A stretch of DNA of 64,000 nucleotides from Bradyrhizobium sp. 200 (GCF_023100945.1 NZ_CP064689.1:2338001-2402000), one strand, 5' to 3'; shown: positions 52,099 through 61,966, counted from the stretch's first letter. Notes: generated by a model from the letters alone, not told the origin. Program-made: numbers and translations.

Positions 52099-52582
52099 CT
52101 ACCGACGGATGCGCCACGGGCGCCAGCGGCCGGCAAGCCGTCTCGCGATCAATAGCAGGCGTAACGGTGGCCGGTGCTGCCACCATTGTGGAAAGAAGGG
52201 CTGCCGCGCCCAGCAAAGCCAATTTCGTCTTGGGTATTCTCCTCAAGGGCTGAAGCGCGCCGGGTCGAGCGTTTTCGGGCTTGTGCCGCTTGGTTTTCAA
52301 CAGCTAGTTCGAGCCGCTAGTACGATGCGTGCGAGGAAAGCTTCATCGGGGGATGGGCAATATGCCTTATGGCTGGGCTTGTGCCCATCAGTTGTGCGAC
52401 GGCGGTTTGCTACGGGAGTCTTCGTTGTGCTAACTCAATTGCTTTCCGATCGTTCTCAGCCTGAAATCCAACGCATCGTGGCTTGTCCAGCCATAACGCT
52501 TCAGATCTCGATAGACGACGTAAAGGCTTGTTCGCCCATGATCTTTCGGTAGTCTGAGCAAGGTGGATGGAGGAAGCTGAGG
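52099..52582. other. 484-bp intergenic stretch without recognised gene
   Basis: Open frames of 147 codons (plus, 52109-52552) and 76 codons (minus, TTG 52300 to 52070) occur. Neither has a convincing ribosome site. The minus frame would start with a basic segment and a hydrophobic helix (LALLGAAALLSTMVAAPA), so a small exported protein cannot be excluded. No hairpin or repeat stands out. Confidence 0.4.
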
Positions 52583-55500
52583 GTGTCCTGCCAGGTCTGT
52601 TCGTCAACGCTGAGAGCTGGCGACCTGTTCTGCTCTGCATGCGGCGCAGCCGTGCCCAGCCATCCGACGAGCCCGCCTGCGGCCGAAGCGCGAGGCCGCA
52701 TCGCCGGCGAGCGAAAATTCCTCACCGTGCTCTGCTCCGACCTGCAGCGCTCGACCGATCTGATTTCGGAGCTCGATCCCGAAGAAGCGATTTCCCGGCT
52801 CGAGCCGGCCTTGATCGCCATGCGCACGGCGGTTCGTCGCAACCGCGGGATCGTCAGCAAGGAAGGCGGCGACGGACTGATTGCGCTGTTTGGGGCGCCG
52901 CACGCAGACGACAACCACGCCGTTTTGGCCTGTCACGCGGCCATCGAACTCGTGAGGCGTATCAAGCGGCTGGAAGATCCGGGCCTTCAGGTCCGGGTCG
53001 GCATTCACTCCGGCTATGTCGTCGCGCATGTCATCGAAGCCGATTTCTCTTCTATCTATGAAGCAGGCGGGCCGGCGGTCCATCTGGTGAAGCGGTTCGA
53101 AAGCGCTGCGCATGCTGGACAGATCCTGGTCTCGGAGTCCTGCCAGAGCCTGGCGACCGGAATTGTGACCTTCAATGCCCTGCCGCCAAAACGGATGGAG
53201 GGATTTCCCGCGCTGGTGCCCTGTTACGAGGTCGTCGAGATCAGCGGCTTGAGCCGCTGGCGTGCGCGCTCGACGAATGGTCTTTCATCCTTCGTCGGCC
53301 GGAAGGAACAGATTTCGCAGCTCGAGCGCGCGGCGCAGGCCGTCGGCCCTTTCGGGAAAATCGCCGCCGTGGTGGGAACGGCTGGAATAGGAAAGTCCCG
53401 CCTCGTTCATGAATTCGTGGACACGTTGCGGCAACGTGATTGGCAGGTTGTCGAAGCCGAGTGCAATCCGCTCGAGCAGGCAGTTCCGTACGCCTTGCTG
53501 AAGAAGCTTCTTCAAGTGCTGCAGGCGCAGAATCCCACCCTCGGAGATCACGTCGGCTCGAGCGAGGACTCAGCGCCGTCTCACGCCGAGCTCTGGCCTG
53601 CAGCAATCAATTCCGTTCTCGACCAACCCGTCGGAGATCCACGCTGGCGCGATCTCGAACCCTTGCTGCGGCGGCGTGTCATTATCGATGCCGTTCGCAA
53701 CATGCTGGACCGCGTGGTCTCGTCGCGGCCGACGGTGTTGTTGCTGGAGGATTTGCATTGGATCGACGGCCAGAGCGAGACGGTCGTTGAAGCCCTGATG
53801 TCGCTTGCGGCCAGCCGGCCGTTGCTGGTGCTGCTGACCTGGCGGACCGAATATACGCCGGGCTGGCTTGAAGGCCTGGATGTGTTGCGGATCTGGCTAC
53901 GGTCGCTCGATGCGGTCTCGGCAAACGTACTGCTCGACAATTTGCTCGGCACGGCGGTCGATCTCGATGCGCTCAAGGCCCGCATCCTCCGCCACACCGG
54001 ACAGATCCCGCTCTTTATCGAGGAGGTCGCCCGGCAGATCATCGGTCGCCGCGTCGCTGGCGGCGCCGGAGCATCCTGGGACACCCTCGAAATTCCTCCC
54101 ACCGTTCAGGGCGTGATCGCGTCGCGCATCGATCGCTTGTCGAAAGAGGACAAGGCGCTTCTGCAGCTCGCTTCGGTTCTCGGACCACGCGTATCGCCAC
54201 ATCTGCTCGCCGCCGTGACCGAGATGCCGGTGGCGCAATTGCAGAGCCGGCTCTGGTCGCTCGAGATCCTGGACTTCCTTGAGGAGGCGCGGTCAGTCCC
54301 ATCGGTCGAGTATGTCTTTGCCCACGACCTTATTCGCGAGGTCGCCTACGAATCGATCCTCCGTTCGGAGCGGGAGGTGCTGCATCGCCGGATATTGACC
54401 GCTCTGGAGTCAACCTCGGCCGGGCGCGAGGAAGACGTTGCGGAAGCGCTCTGTCATCACGCGGTCAAGGCGCAGGACTGGAGCAAGGCTGACCGGTATG
54501 GCCATTTGGCCGCGAGGAAGGCGTTTGCCAGATCGGCGTTCCGGGATGCTACCGGATATTTCCAGTTTGCAATGGACGCCGTTGACAAGCAGTCAGTCTC
54601 GCTCCCGCGTGAACAGCGAGCAATTGATCTCCGCATTGAAGCGCGGCTGGCGTTTGCGGCGCTTGGAGATATTGAGCGATGGTTCGAGTTGTGTCGCGAT
54701 GCTGAAGCGCGTTCCGAGACAATTCGGGATGAAGAGAGACGGCTTGCGTCGATAGCGATGAGGGCCGCGGCGCTCAATTTCTACGGGACGCCCTATGAAG
54801 CGATCGCGGTGGCAGAAGAAGCCGTCGCCTTGGCCAACCAGATGAACGACACGCCATGGCTTTGCCTCGTCGAATACGGCCTTGGCCAGTCCTATTTTCT
54901 CGCTGGACGATATCGGGATGCAGAGCGACACCTCGCAAAGGCGACTGCGTTGCTTGCGAGCGCACCGGAAAATGCCCCTCCGGGAACCACGGGTTCAAGC
55001 CTTCTGGTGCTTTGCCACATGATGAGTGCCATCGTTCATGCGTGGTTGGGCGAATTTGATCAGGCCGAACGATGCTCGGAGGAAGCAAGTATCCTGGCAG
55101 AAATGAACGAACGCCCGTATGACATGATCGCGGCCGATTATGGCCGGGGAGTCGTGCAAATGATGCGCGGCGATCTTGAAGAGGCGGAAGTCTCTCTCAA
55201 TCAGGCCCTTCGTGTTTCGCGTGAAAGCGAGGCGCGCTTGTTTCGGCCTCTCATCATGAGCGCGCTAGGAAGCCTCTACTCGCAACAGGGACATGCCGGG
55301 CGCGCGACAGAGGTCCTGTTGCAGGCCAAGGATGAAGCCGACAAGCTTGGCCATGAAACCAGCAAGGTCGCCGTCTCGGCGTATCTCGGCGCGGCCTATG
55401 GTCAGCTCGGCGATATTCAGCACGGATTGTCTCTTTTGCGCGCCTGCCAGGCGAATGCGAGACAGAAGGGATATGCAGGTATCGAAGCGCTGGCGGCAAG

Positions 55501-55774
55501 TGCGGAGGCCAATATCCTCGCGTCGCAGGGCGGGCACATGGTTGAGGAAGCCATGGGCTGTCTGCACCGAATCATCGAATTCACTGCCAAACTCGAAGCC
55601 TTGCCCCTGCTTGGGGCGGCCAAGGGGGTGCGGGCCCGGCTTTTGGCGGCCTCCGGCCGGACGGACGAGGCAAAGGAGGAATTGGTCCAGGCTATCAGCC
55701 TCTTCGACCAGTCAAAAATGACTGTACATCTACAACGTGCTAAGGCGGCGCTCTCCAAGTTTTCGGATATTTGA
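52583..55774 (+). CDS. Zinc-ribbon / class III cyclase / AAA ATPase / TPR signalling protein
   Basis: 1063 aa from GTG 52583. Residues 3-20 hold a zinc ribbon (CQVC...CSAC). Residues 45-215 are a nucleotide cyclase domain with both metal aspartates (VLCSDLQRST; GGDGLIALFGAP) and VRVGIHSGYVVA. Then comes an AAA/STAND ATPase (Walker A VGTAGIGKSRL, Walker B LLLEDLHWID). The last 400 residues are TPR-like repeats. This order is known from large rhizobial cyclases of unknown input. It could make cAMP or act as a scaffold. Confidence 0.87.
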   Translation: MSCQVCSSTLRAGDLFCSACGAAVPSHPTSPPAAEARGRIAGERKFLTVLCSDLQRSTDLISELDPEEAISRLEPALIAMRTAVRRNRGIVSKEGGDGLIALFGAPHADDNHAVLACHAAIELVRRIKRLEDPGLQVRVGIHSGYVVAHVIEADFSSIYEAGGPAVHLVKRFESAAHAGQILVSESCQSLATGIVTFNALPPKRMEGFPALVPCYEVVEISGLSRWRARSTNGLSSFVGRKEQISQLERAAQAVGPFGKIAAVVGTAGIGKSRLVHEFVDTLRQRDWQVVEAECNPLEQAVPYALLKKLLQVLQAQNPTLGDHVGSSEDSAPSHAELWPAAINSVLDQPVGDPRWRDLEPLLRRRVIIDAVRNMLDRVVSSRPTVLLLEDLHWIDGQSETVVEALMSLAASRPLLVLLTWRTEYTPGWLEGLDVLRIWLRSLDAVSANVLLDNLLGTAVDLDALKARILRHTGQIPLFIEEVARQIIGRRVAGGAGASWDTLEIPPTVQGVIASRIDRLSKEDKALLQLASVLGPRVSPHLLAAVTEMPVAQLQSRLWSLEILDFLEEARSVPSVEYVFAHDLIREVAYESILRSEREVLHRRILTALESTSAGREEDVAEALCHHAVKAQDWSKADRYGHLAARKAFARSAFRDATGYFQFAMDAVDKQSVSLPREQRAIDLRIEARLAFAALGDIERWFELCRDAEARSETIRDEERRLASIAMRAAALNFYGTPYEAIAVAEEAVALANQMNDTPWLCLVEYGLGQSYFLAGRYRDAERHLAKATALLASAPENAPPGTTGSSLLVLCHMMSAIVHAWLGEFDQAERCSEEASILAEMNERPYDMIAADYGRGVVQMMRGDLEEAEVSLNQALRVSRESEARLFRPLIMSALGSLYSQQGHAGRATEVLLQAKDEADKLGHETSKVAVSAYLGAAYGQLGDIQHGLSLLRACQANARQKGYAGIEALAASAEANILASQGGHMVEEAMGCLHRIIEFTAKLEALPLLGAAKGVRARLLAASGRTDEAKEELVQAISLFDQSKMTVHLQRAKAALSKFSDI

Positions 55775-55820
55775 CATATTATGGCCACGGCGAGCATCGC
55801 CGCTTTTAAGGAGCACAGGA

Positions 55821-56240
55821 ATGGCTGGAATAGTCTACAGCGGAAAATTTGAAGAACACATCAATGAATTGTATAGCCCGAAGAATATCAGCAAAACCGC
55901 GAAGAAATTCAAAGAGTACGAGAAGAAGAACGGGCCTTATGCATTTGGGAAATTCACGAAATTCCTCGTGCCGAAAAAGGAAAACTGGGCCGGCGAATCC
56001 GGATCCACCGAAGGGCATGACAAGTGGGAAAAGCATTCCGGCGCCATTCCCAAGGCGATCCGCGACAAGATTACTGAGGTCATTGCGACCAATCTGAGGT
56101 CGCCCAAGCCGCTGCCGCTGGTGCTGAAGGTCGGCGAGAATGTCGACGGCACGCATGACCTGAAAGTTCGGATATTTGCCCATAATGGCCACATGCATAT
56201 TGGACTTCATATGCTTTGCCCGAATTCTTCGCTGAAATAA
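55821..56240 (+). CDS. Orphan lysine-rich protein, function unknown
   Basis: 139 aa from ATG 55821 with AAGGAG upstream. No signal or membrane segment. Very basic first half (NISKTAKKFKEYEKKNGPYA, FTKFLVPKKENW), with a beta-rich end (LPLVLKVGENVDGTHDLKVR, IFAHNGHMHIGLHMLCPN). The histidine cluster near the C-terminus (HNGHMHIGLH) could bind metal. Base use is a little more AT-rich than its neighbours. A terminator follows. Confidence 0.65.
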   Translation: MAGIVYSGKFEEHINELYSPKNISKTAKKFKEYEKKNGPYAFGKFTKFLVPKKENWAGESGSTEGHDKWEKHSGAIPKAIRDKITEVIATNLRSPKPLPLVLKVGENVDGTHDLKVRIFAHNGHMHIGLHMLCPNSSLK

Positions 56241-56263
56241 CCCCAGACGGCGCAGATTAGAAT

Positions 56264-56298
56264 AGCTGGCAAGATCGCTGGATCTTGCTGGCTTTTTT
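56264..56298 (+). terminator. Rho-independent terminator after the orphan gene
   Basis: GCTGGCAAGATC (56265-56276), loop GCTG, GATCTTGCTGGC (56281-56292, one wobble pair), then TTTTTT. Located 24 bp after the stop of the 139-aa gene. Confidence 0.88.
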
Positions 56299-56480
56299 GC
56301 TGCAAGCCAGCCCGCAGGCTGCGGTGGCAGGGCGATTCAGCCATGGTTCTGCCGCTAAGGGAGGCATTTGTTCCTGTTTTCTGCCGCCAAATCGACGCGC
56401 CGGGTGCTTTACGGTTGAAAAGCCGGCCCGCGTTGATTACGGAAGGGCTGCCATCCCGTGTTCCCAGGAGTTTGACTGGC

Positions 56481-57215
56481 GTGCCTCAACAAAGGACGGG
56501 TGAAGCTCACGGATTCGCGAGCAGCAAATTGTCGGTGTTGCGCAAGCACCCGATTTTTGCCGACCTCGAGCCAGAGGCTTTCGAGCAACTCTGCCGTTAC
56601 GCCAAACACTCCACGCTGAAGCGGGGTGCCACGCTGTTTTCCAAAGGGGATCCTGGCCACAGCCTGTACGCAGTCATTTCGGGTACGGTGAAGATGAGCA
56701 TTTCCTCGCCGGACGGCCGCAACGCGATCCTGAACATCGTTGGGCCTGGGGAAATTTTCGGCGAGATCGCGCTGCTCGACGGACAACCCCGCTCGACCGA
56801 CGCCATCGCAAACAGCAATTGCGAACTCTTCGTCATCGACCGGCGCGAATTTATCCCCTTTGTGAAAGCTCAACCGGCACTGGCGATGAAGTTCATCGAA
56901 TTGCTCTGCGAACGGTTACGGGTGACCAGCGATCAGGTCGAGCAGATTATCCTGCAGAATCTGCCCGGACGGCTAGCCAGTGCACTGCTTCGCCTGTCCG
57001 AAAAGCACAAATCCGAGCCGCAGGGCCGAACCATCGCGATCACGCAGCAGGAGATTAGCGAGATGGTTGGCATGACCCGGGAGAGCATCAACAAGCAGTT
57101 GCGCGCCTGGGCTGGCCGCGAGTGGGTACGTCTCGAGCACGGTGCAATCGTCGTGCTGAATGCCGAGATGCTTCGTGAGATGGCAGAAGCGGGGTCCGGG
57201 CACGACGGCGAATGA
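56481..57215 (+). CDS. Crp/Fnr-family transcription regulator
   Basis: 244 aa from GTG 56481 with AGGAG 12 bp upstream; the frame is open from 56343 without a better start. The cyclic-nucleotide-binding domain (LFSKGDPGHSLYAVISGTVK, GPGEIFGEIALLDGQPRSTD) is followed by a helix-turn-helix (ITQQEISEMVGMTRESINKQ, LRAWAGREWV). No N-terminal Fnr cysteine cluster. Near the cyclase gene, so cAMP sensing is possible. Confidence 0.9.
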   Translation: MPQQRTGEAHGFASSKLSVLRKHPIFADLEPEAFEQLCRYAKHSTLKRGATLFSKGDPGHSLYAVISGTVKMSISSPDGRNAILNIVGPGEIFGEIALLDGQPRSTDAIANSNCELFVIDRREFIPFVKAQPALAMKFIELLCERLRVTSDQVEQIILQNLPGRLASALLRLSEKHKSEPQGRTIAITQQEISEMVGMTRESINKQLRAWAGREWVRLEHGAIVVLNAEMLREMAEAGSGHDGE

Positions 57216-57266
57216 TCGGCGATGCCCGTCGCGAAGGCGGGCCAGTGAAGCCCGGATGCTCAGGGC

Positions 57267-57938
57267 TCATTGACCGGCGGTTGCGGGATTGGCGCCACGT
57301 TCAATCGTGAATTCCACGTCAATCAGGCCACGCGAGTGATTCAGGTCCGATTGCGACATCAGCAAGGTCAGATCCTTGCCCTTGAGGGATGCAAGCACCT
57401 CCGACAGCCGTTCCGACAGTGCGGGCGCGATGCCTTCGAACGGCTCGTCGAGCAGCAGGCATTTGGTGCCAATGGCAAGCGCCCGGCCGAGTGCGACCAG
57501 CTTTTGCTGTCCGCCGCTGAGCAATAGCGCCTTGCGCTGGCGCATCTCGGTGAGTTCGCCGATCACCTCATAGACGAAGTCGAGCCGGGCCTTGCGGTCG
57601 AGATGCTCTGCCACCCACAGCGGCAGCATGATGTTTTCCTCGACCGTCAACTGAGGCACCAGGCAGCGATCTTCCGGCATATAGCCGATCCCGAGTGCCG
57701 CGCGCGCATGGCGCGGACGGGACGACAGATCACTGCCTTCGAACTGCACCATTCCTCTGGCTGGCGTGAGGTGCCCCATGATCGAACGCATCAGCGTCGT
57801 CTTGCCCGCGCCGTTGCGGCCGACCAGACTGACCATGGCGCCTTTCGCGACATGCATTGTAAAGCCGCGCAATGCCGGCATCGACTGGATTTCGACGACA
57901 AGATTGTCGATTGCGAGCAATGGCGCCGCGCCGTTCAT
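57267..57938 (-). CDS. livF: Branched-chain-type ABC importer ATPase (LivF)
   Basis: 223 aa. Walker A GRNGAGKTT, signature LLSGGQQKLVALGRAL, Walker B LLLDEPFEGIAP; the usual HxxD after strand 6 reads QSDLNHS, so the H-loop histidine is replaced by Gln/Ser. Last gene of the minus-strand operon, overlapping livG by ATGA. Confidence 0.92.
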   Translation of the reverse strand: MNGAAPLLAIDNLVVEIQSMPALRGFTMHVAKGAMVSLVGRNGAGKTTLMRSIMGHLTPARGMVQFEGSDLSSRPRHARAALGIGYMPEDRCLVPQLTVEENIMLPLWVAEHLDRKARLDFVYEVIGELTEMRQRKALLLSGGQQKLVALGRALAIGTKCLLLDEPFEGIAPALSERLSEVLASLKGKDLTLLMSQSDLNHSRGLIDVEFTIERGANPATAGQ

Positions 57939-58681
57939 CGCGCGCCCCCGGTGACGTAACGGCGAACTTCCTGATTATTGAGGACCTCGACGGGTTCTCC
58001 GTCGGCCAGAATCCGGCCCTGATAGAACGCCACTACGCGATCGGCATAACGGCTGACGATTTCCATGTCGTGCTCGACGAATACGATGGTCGCTGCATCG
58101 GGCGCGACGGCGTGGATGACGCGATCCATGGTCGTGAATTTTTCTTCCGCCGATACGCCGGAGGTCGGCTCATCCAGTAGCAGCAGTTTTGGACGGCGTA
58201 CCAGTGCCATGGCGATGTCGATCAGTTTGCGCACGCCGCCCGCGAGTTCCGAGATCGGACGATCGGCCAGATCGGCAAGGCCAAAGCGTTCCAAGAGCTC
58301 GACGGCCTTGTCGCGGTGGCCTTGGGCTTCTGCCGGCGCCCGGAGTGACATTCGTGTGCCGATGCCGGAAATTGCCACAGTGAGATTTTCGGCGGCGGTG
58401 AGCTCGACGAATAATTGCGGAATCTGGAAGGAACGGGAGATACCAAGTCGGGCCACGCTGCGTGGCGAGTGCCTGCCTATATCCATTCCGTCGAGCAGGA
58501 TCGTACCGCTGTCAGGTTTGAGATAGCCGGTGACCATGTTGACGAAGGTGGTCTTACCGGCGCCATTGGCGCCGATCAGGCTGATCTTCTGACTGGCCGG
58601 AATATCGAGGGTAAGCGCATCGGCCGCAACTACCGCGCCAAAGCGCTTCTCGAGCTGGCGCACCGAAAGAACCGGGTTCAC
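57935..58681 (-). CDS. livG: Branched-chain-type ABC importer ATPase (LivG)
   Basis: 248 aa from GTG 58681, overlapping livM by GTGA; the frame stays open far upstream but that part is out of phase with livM and not coding. Walker A GANGAGKTT, Walker B LLLLDEPTSGVSAEE, H-loop VEHDMEIVSRYAD. The signature is ISELAGGVRKLIDIAMAL rather than LSYGQQR, a degenerate form. Confidence 0.9.
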   Translation of the reverse strand: MNPVLSVRQLEKRFGAVVAADALTLDIPASQKISLIGANGAGKTTFVNMVTGYLKPDSGTILLDGMDIGRHSPRSVARLGISRSFQIPQLFVELTAAENLTVAISGIGTRMSLRAPAEAQGHRDKAVELLERFGLADLADRPISELAGGVRKLIDIAMALVRRPKLLLLDEPTSGVSAEEKFTTMDRVIHAVAPDAATIVFVEHDMEIVSRYADRVVAFYQGRILADGEPVEVLNNQEVRRYVTGGAR

Positions 58682-59667
58682 GGCGCGGCTCCTCGTTCGG
58701 CAGTGAGGGCAGCCGTCGCCGAGAGGCGCCGCTTGCGCCGATCCCTGATCCAGAGCGAGCCGATGCCACGCGGCAGAAACAGAATGACGCCCAGGAGGAA
58801 GACGCCGAGCACGAGTTGCCAGGTGTTGGGCAAATAGAGATTCGAGAACGAGCGGACCAGCTCCAGCGCCATCGAGGCCACGAAGACGGCGGCCACGCTC
58901 TGGTTGCCGGCAAGCACCGCCACGAAGACGAATTCGCCCGATGTGGTCCAGTATGCGAATTGCGGATCGATATGCCGCTGCGCCATCAGGGCAAAGGCGC
59001 CGCTGGCGCCGGCGAAGATCGCGGCGATCAGGAAGTTGATGGATATGATCCGATTGGCCGAGAGGCCGAGATATTCGACCCGTAGATTGTTTTCGCGCAC
59101 CGCAAGGCTGGCAAGGCCGAATTCGGACCGGAACAGGATGGTCGCGGCGATGCCTGCAAATCCGGTCACGATGACCGAGACGGCATACAGCATGAAGTCC
59201 GCCTCGCGCGGATCGGTGAAGCTCATGCCAAACAGGGTTGGCCGCCCGACATTGAACCCATCGGAGCCGCCAAGCGCGGTCGATTTTACCAGTGCGCCGT
59301 AGAACACCATCGATAGCGCCAACGTCAGCATGCCAAAGAAAATCCCGCTGTAGCGCGCGATCAACGGTCCGATGACTAGGCCGAGCAGGCCGCCGCAAGC
59401 CGCGCCGACGATCACCTGCGCCACAGCATCGGTGAGACCCCAGGCATTGGCGATCAGCGCCACGCCATAGCCGCCGGCGGCAAAGAACAGACCCTGGCCG
59501 AACGAGACGTTGCCGGTGCGTGCCAGCACGACGATGCCAAGGGCAATCAGCGCATTGGAAGCGGCAATCGTCGCCAGCGATAAAGTCCAGGTCGGCAGCA
59601 CGCGGCCGAACAGCGTCACCGCAGCGACAAGGGTGATCATGACGAGCGGATGCAGGCCTTTCCTCAT
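58678..59667 (-). CDS. livM: Branched-chain-type ABC importer permease (LivM)
   Basis: 329 aa from ATG 59667, which shares one base with the livH stop. About nine membrane helices; conserved loop GNVSFGQGLFFAAGGYGVAL, RSEFGLASLAVRENNLRVEY and the end WQLVLGVFLLGVILFLPRGI. Confidence 0.92.
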   Translation of the reverse strand: MRKGLHPLVMITLVAAVTLFGRVLPTWTLSLATIAASNALIALGIVVLARTGNVSFGQGLFFAAGGYGVALIANAWGLTDAVAQVIVGAACGGLLGLVIGPLIARYSGIFFGMLTLALSMVFYGALVKSTALGGSDGFNVGRPTLFGMSFTDPREADFMLYAVSVIVTGFAGIAATILFRSEFGLASLAVRENNLRVEYLGLSANRIISINFLIAAIFAGASGAFALMAQRHIDPQFAYWTTSGEFVFVAVLAGNQSVAAVFVASMALELVRSFSNLYLPNTWQLVLGVFLLGVILFLPRGIGSLWIRDRRKRRLSATAALTAERGAAP

Positions 59668-60563
59668 CAAATCCGCCTTGCCGTCTCGCGCTTGAACAGA
59701 CCCTCAGGGCGAAACATCAGCACGGCCGCCATGATCAAATAGATCATGAACAGTTCGGCTTGCGGCATGAGATGTACCGAAGCAGCGCGCGCCAGTCCAA
59801 CCAGGATCGCGCCGACGGCCGCCCCCTCGACGCTGCCCAACCCGCCGATCACCACGATAGCGAAACTGAGGATGATGACATCTGAACTGAGACCCGGCTG
59901 CATCGATATTTTCGGCGCGGTCAGGGCGCCGGCGAGGGCGGCGAGCAGGACGCCGAACGCAAAGGCGATCGCATAGACGCGGTTGACGCGTACGCCCATG
60001 CTCACGCTCATTTCCTCGTTATGTATGACGGCGAGCACGATCTTGCCGATCACGGTGCGATTGAGGCCGAACCAGATCGCAAAGCCGACCACGGCCGAAA
60101 TCGGTATTAGCACCAGATCGTAGCCGACGTAATAGAGTCCGGCGAATTCGAGATTGCCGAACAGCTCATATGGCTGCGTCGCATAGATCGGATTGACGCC
60201 CCAGATCAGCTTGGTGACGTCCTCAAGGATCAGAAACACGGCATAGGTCACCAGCAGCAGGACCACTTCGTCGCGACCGTAGAACATTTTCAGGAGGCCG
60301 CGTTCCAGCAGAAGTCCGACGGCGGACGCGATCAGCGCCACCGAAAGCAGCATGGCGACGAAACCAACACTTGGGGGGAGGCCGCGCGCGGCCACCACGG
60401 TTACCGCGGTTGCCGCGATATAGGCGCCGAGGGCGTAGAAGCTGCCATGGGCGATGTTGAGGATCTTCAATACGCCGAATACCAGCGTTAGCCCAAGGGC
60501 GACGATGAACAGCCACGAGGCCTGAATCAGGCCATCGAGAATGATCGTCAAAAAGAAATTCAT
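59667..60563 (-). CDS. livH: Branched-chain-type ABC importer permease (LivH)
   Basis: 298 aa. Opening LGLTLVFGVLKILNIAHGSF and YALGAYIAATAV, later VIGKIVLAVIHNEEMSVSMG and VVIGGLGSVEGAAVGAILVG, all typical of LivH permeases. First membrane component of the operon, 95 bp after the binding-protein gene. Confidence 0.93.
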   Translation of the reverse strand: MNFFLTIILDGLIQASWLFIVALGLTLVFGVLKILNIAHGSFYALGAYIAATAVTVVAARGLPPSVGFVAMLLSVALIASAVGLLLERGLLKMFYGRDEVVLLLVTYAVFLILEDVTKLIWGVNPIYATQPYELFGNLEFAGLYYVGYDLVLIPISAVVGFAIWFGLNRTVIGKIVLAVIHNEEMSVSMGVRVNRVYAIAFAFGVLLAALAGALTAPKISMQPGLSSDVIILSFAIVVIGGLGSVEGAAVGAILVGLARAASVHLMPQAELFMIYLIMAAVLMFRPEGLFKRETARRI

Positions 60564-60658
60564 GGCGCTGGAGTCACGCGGGTCGTCGGTGGGCGGAAAA
60601 AGGCGGCGCGGAGCTCAATTACGCGCCGCCGTGTGTGCTCATTGGATACCAATGCGGC

Positions 60659-61966
60659 CTAATTGCACTTGGCGCCCTGCATGCCGCCTTTGATCCAGTC
60701 GATCGACTTCACACCCGGCGGCGGGTTGACGCATTCGGCGGCGAAGTACTGGATATCGACCAGATCGACCCGCTTGAGATCCGGATTGTATTTGGTGCGG
60801 CTGATGGCGATCGGCTGGATTGCCTGATGGCCGTCAGCGAGCTTCATCTGAATGAGCCCACCGGGCGACGGCCACTCCAGACCGGTCATTGCCGCGACCA
60901 GTTCATCAGTCGAAGGCTTCTTGCCGCCGTTCTTGATCATCGCCTTCTCGACCGCGGCCTTCAATCCCAGGATCGATTGCGTAATGCGATAGGCAGCCTG
61001 AACCGGATAGACGCCGTTGACCGCCTCGTACCCCTTGAACAGCCAATCGTTCAGCGGAGATTTCTGCGACATCAGGCCATAGGCGCCGCGTGCGCCGAGG
61101 ATGGTGCCATCGGGCATTTTGTCACCGAGCGGCGGCAGCACGTGGTCAGCGGCGCTGAACACGAGCTGGCTGCGCTTCGGCAGCCCACGGGGGGCAGACT
61201 GCAGGATGAATGCCTGCAGATCGCCGCCCCACAGGCTCGAATAGACCACGTCCGAGCCTGCGCCAACCAGCGCGGAAATTTCGGTGCCGTACTGGCCTGC
61301 ACCGAACTTGGGCAGCAGGTCGGTCTGAACCTTGACGTTGGGATAGAGCTGCTGGGCGGCGGCGACGAAGTCGGCGCGGCTGTCCTGGCCCCAGGCGTAG
61401 TCCTGATTGATCGCCGAAAGCGTATCCATCTTGACGTTCTTGGCCTTCATGTACCTGACGAGGCCAACGTTATCCATCGTCGCATGAGCCGCGGTACGGA
61501 ACACGTAGTTGTATTTGGCTTCCTCGAAGATGCGCGGTGTGCCGCAATCCATCAGCACCAGCATCTTTTTCAGCTCTTCTGCGATCGGCGCCACGGCAAG
61601 GCAGTCGCCTGAGCTGATATAGCCAAGCACGACGTCGACATTGTCGCGCTGGTAGAGGTTACGCAGTTCCTGCACCTGCTTGGTGGCGCCGCCATTCTCG
61701 TCAATGATGACGGGCTCGATCTTCATACCGCCGAATCCCACTTTCTCGTAGGGCGATGGCACCGAACCCTTGTTCAGTTGATCGATGACAAATTGCGCGC
61801 CGTTGCGGGCTGGCACGCCGAAACTATCCGCGGCCGGCCCGGAGAGAAACGTCACGATGCCGAGCTTGAAGGTTTCCTGTGCAGATGCTGGGGCCGCTAG
61901 CATAAACGATGACGCAGCGATCGATGCGAGTATAACAGCGCAATTGGTCCGCCGAGAACGGTCCAT
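60659..61966 (-). CDS. Branched-chain-type ABC importer binding protein (LivK-like)
   Basis: 435 aa with GGGAGGAG upstream. A signal peptide (AVILASIAASSFMLAAPASA) is followed by FKLGIVTFLSGPAADSFGVP, ENGGATKQVQELRNL, AINQDYAWGQDSRADFVAAA and VVYSSLWGGDLQAFILQSAP. Peripla_BP_6 fold. These importers often carry amides, aromatic acids or amino acids. Cysteines in SGDCLAV, MDCGTP and the final KCN may form disulfides. Confidence 0.92.
   Translation of the reverse strand: MDRSRRTNCAVILASIAASSFMLAAPASAQETFKLGIVTFLSGPAADSFGVPARNGAQFVIDQLNKGSVPSPYEKVGFGGMKIEPVIIDENGGATKQVQELRNLYQRDNVDVVLGYISSGDCLAVAPIAEELKKMLVLMDCGTPRIFEEAKYNYVFRTAAHATMDNVGLVRYMKAKNVKMDTLSAINQDYAWGQDSRADFVAAAQQLYPNVKVQTDLLPKFGAGQYGTEISALVGAGSDVVYSSLWGGDLQAFILQSAPRGLPKRSQLVFSAADHVLPPLGDKMPDGTILGARGAYGLMSQKSPLNDWLFKGYEAVNGVYPVQAAYRITQSILGLKAAVEKAMIKNGGKKPSTDELVAAMTGLEWPSPGGLIQMKLADGHQAIQPIAISRTKYNPDLKRVDLVDIQYFAAECVNPPPGVKSIDWIKGGMQGAKCN

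Noticed and set aside
52109..52552. 147-codon plus-strand frame in the intergenic stretch
   Set aside because: No ribosome site, no domain, and arginine/serine composition typical of non-coding GC-rich DNA.
57935..59398. 487-codon minus-strand frame covering livG and much of livM
   Set aside because: The upstream half is out of phase with the clear LivM membrane protein; only the part from GTG 58681 is LivG.
60635..61612. 325-codon plus-strand frame
   Set aside because: Antisense to the LivK-like binding protein, with no recognisable motifs or ribosome site.
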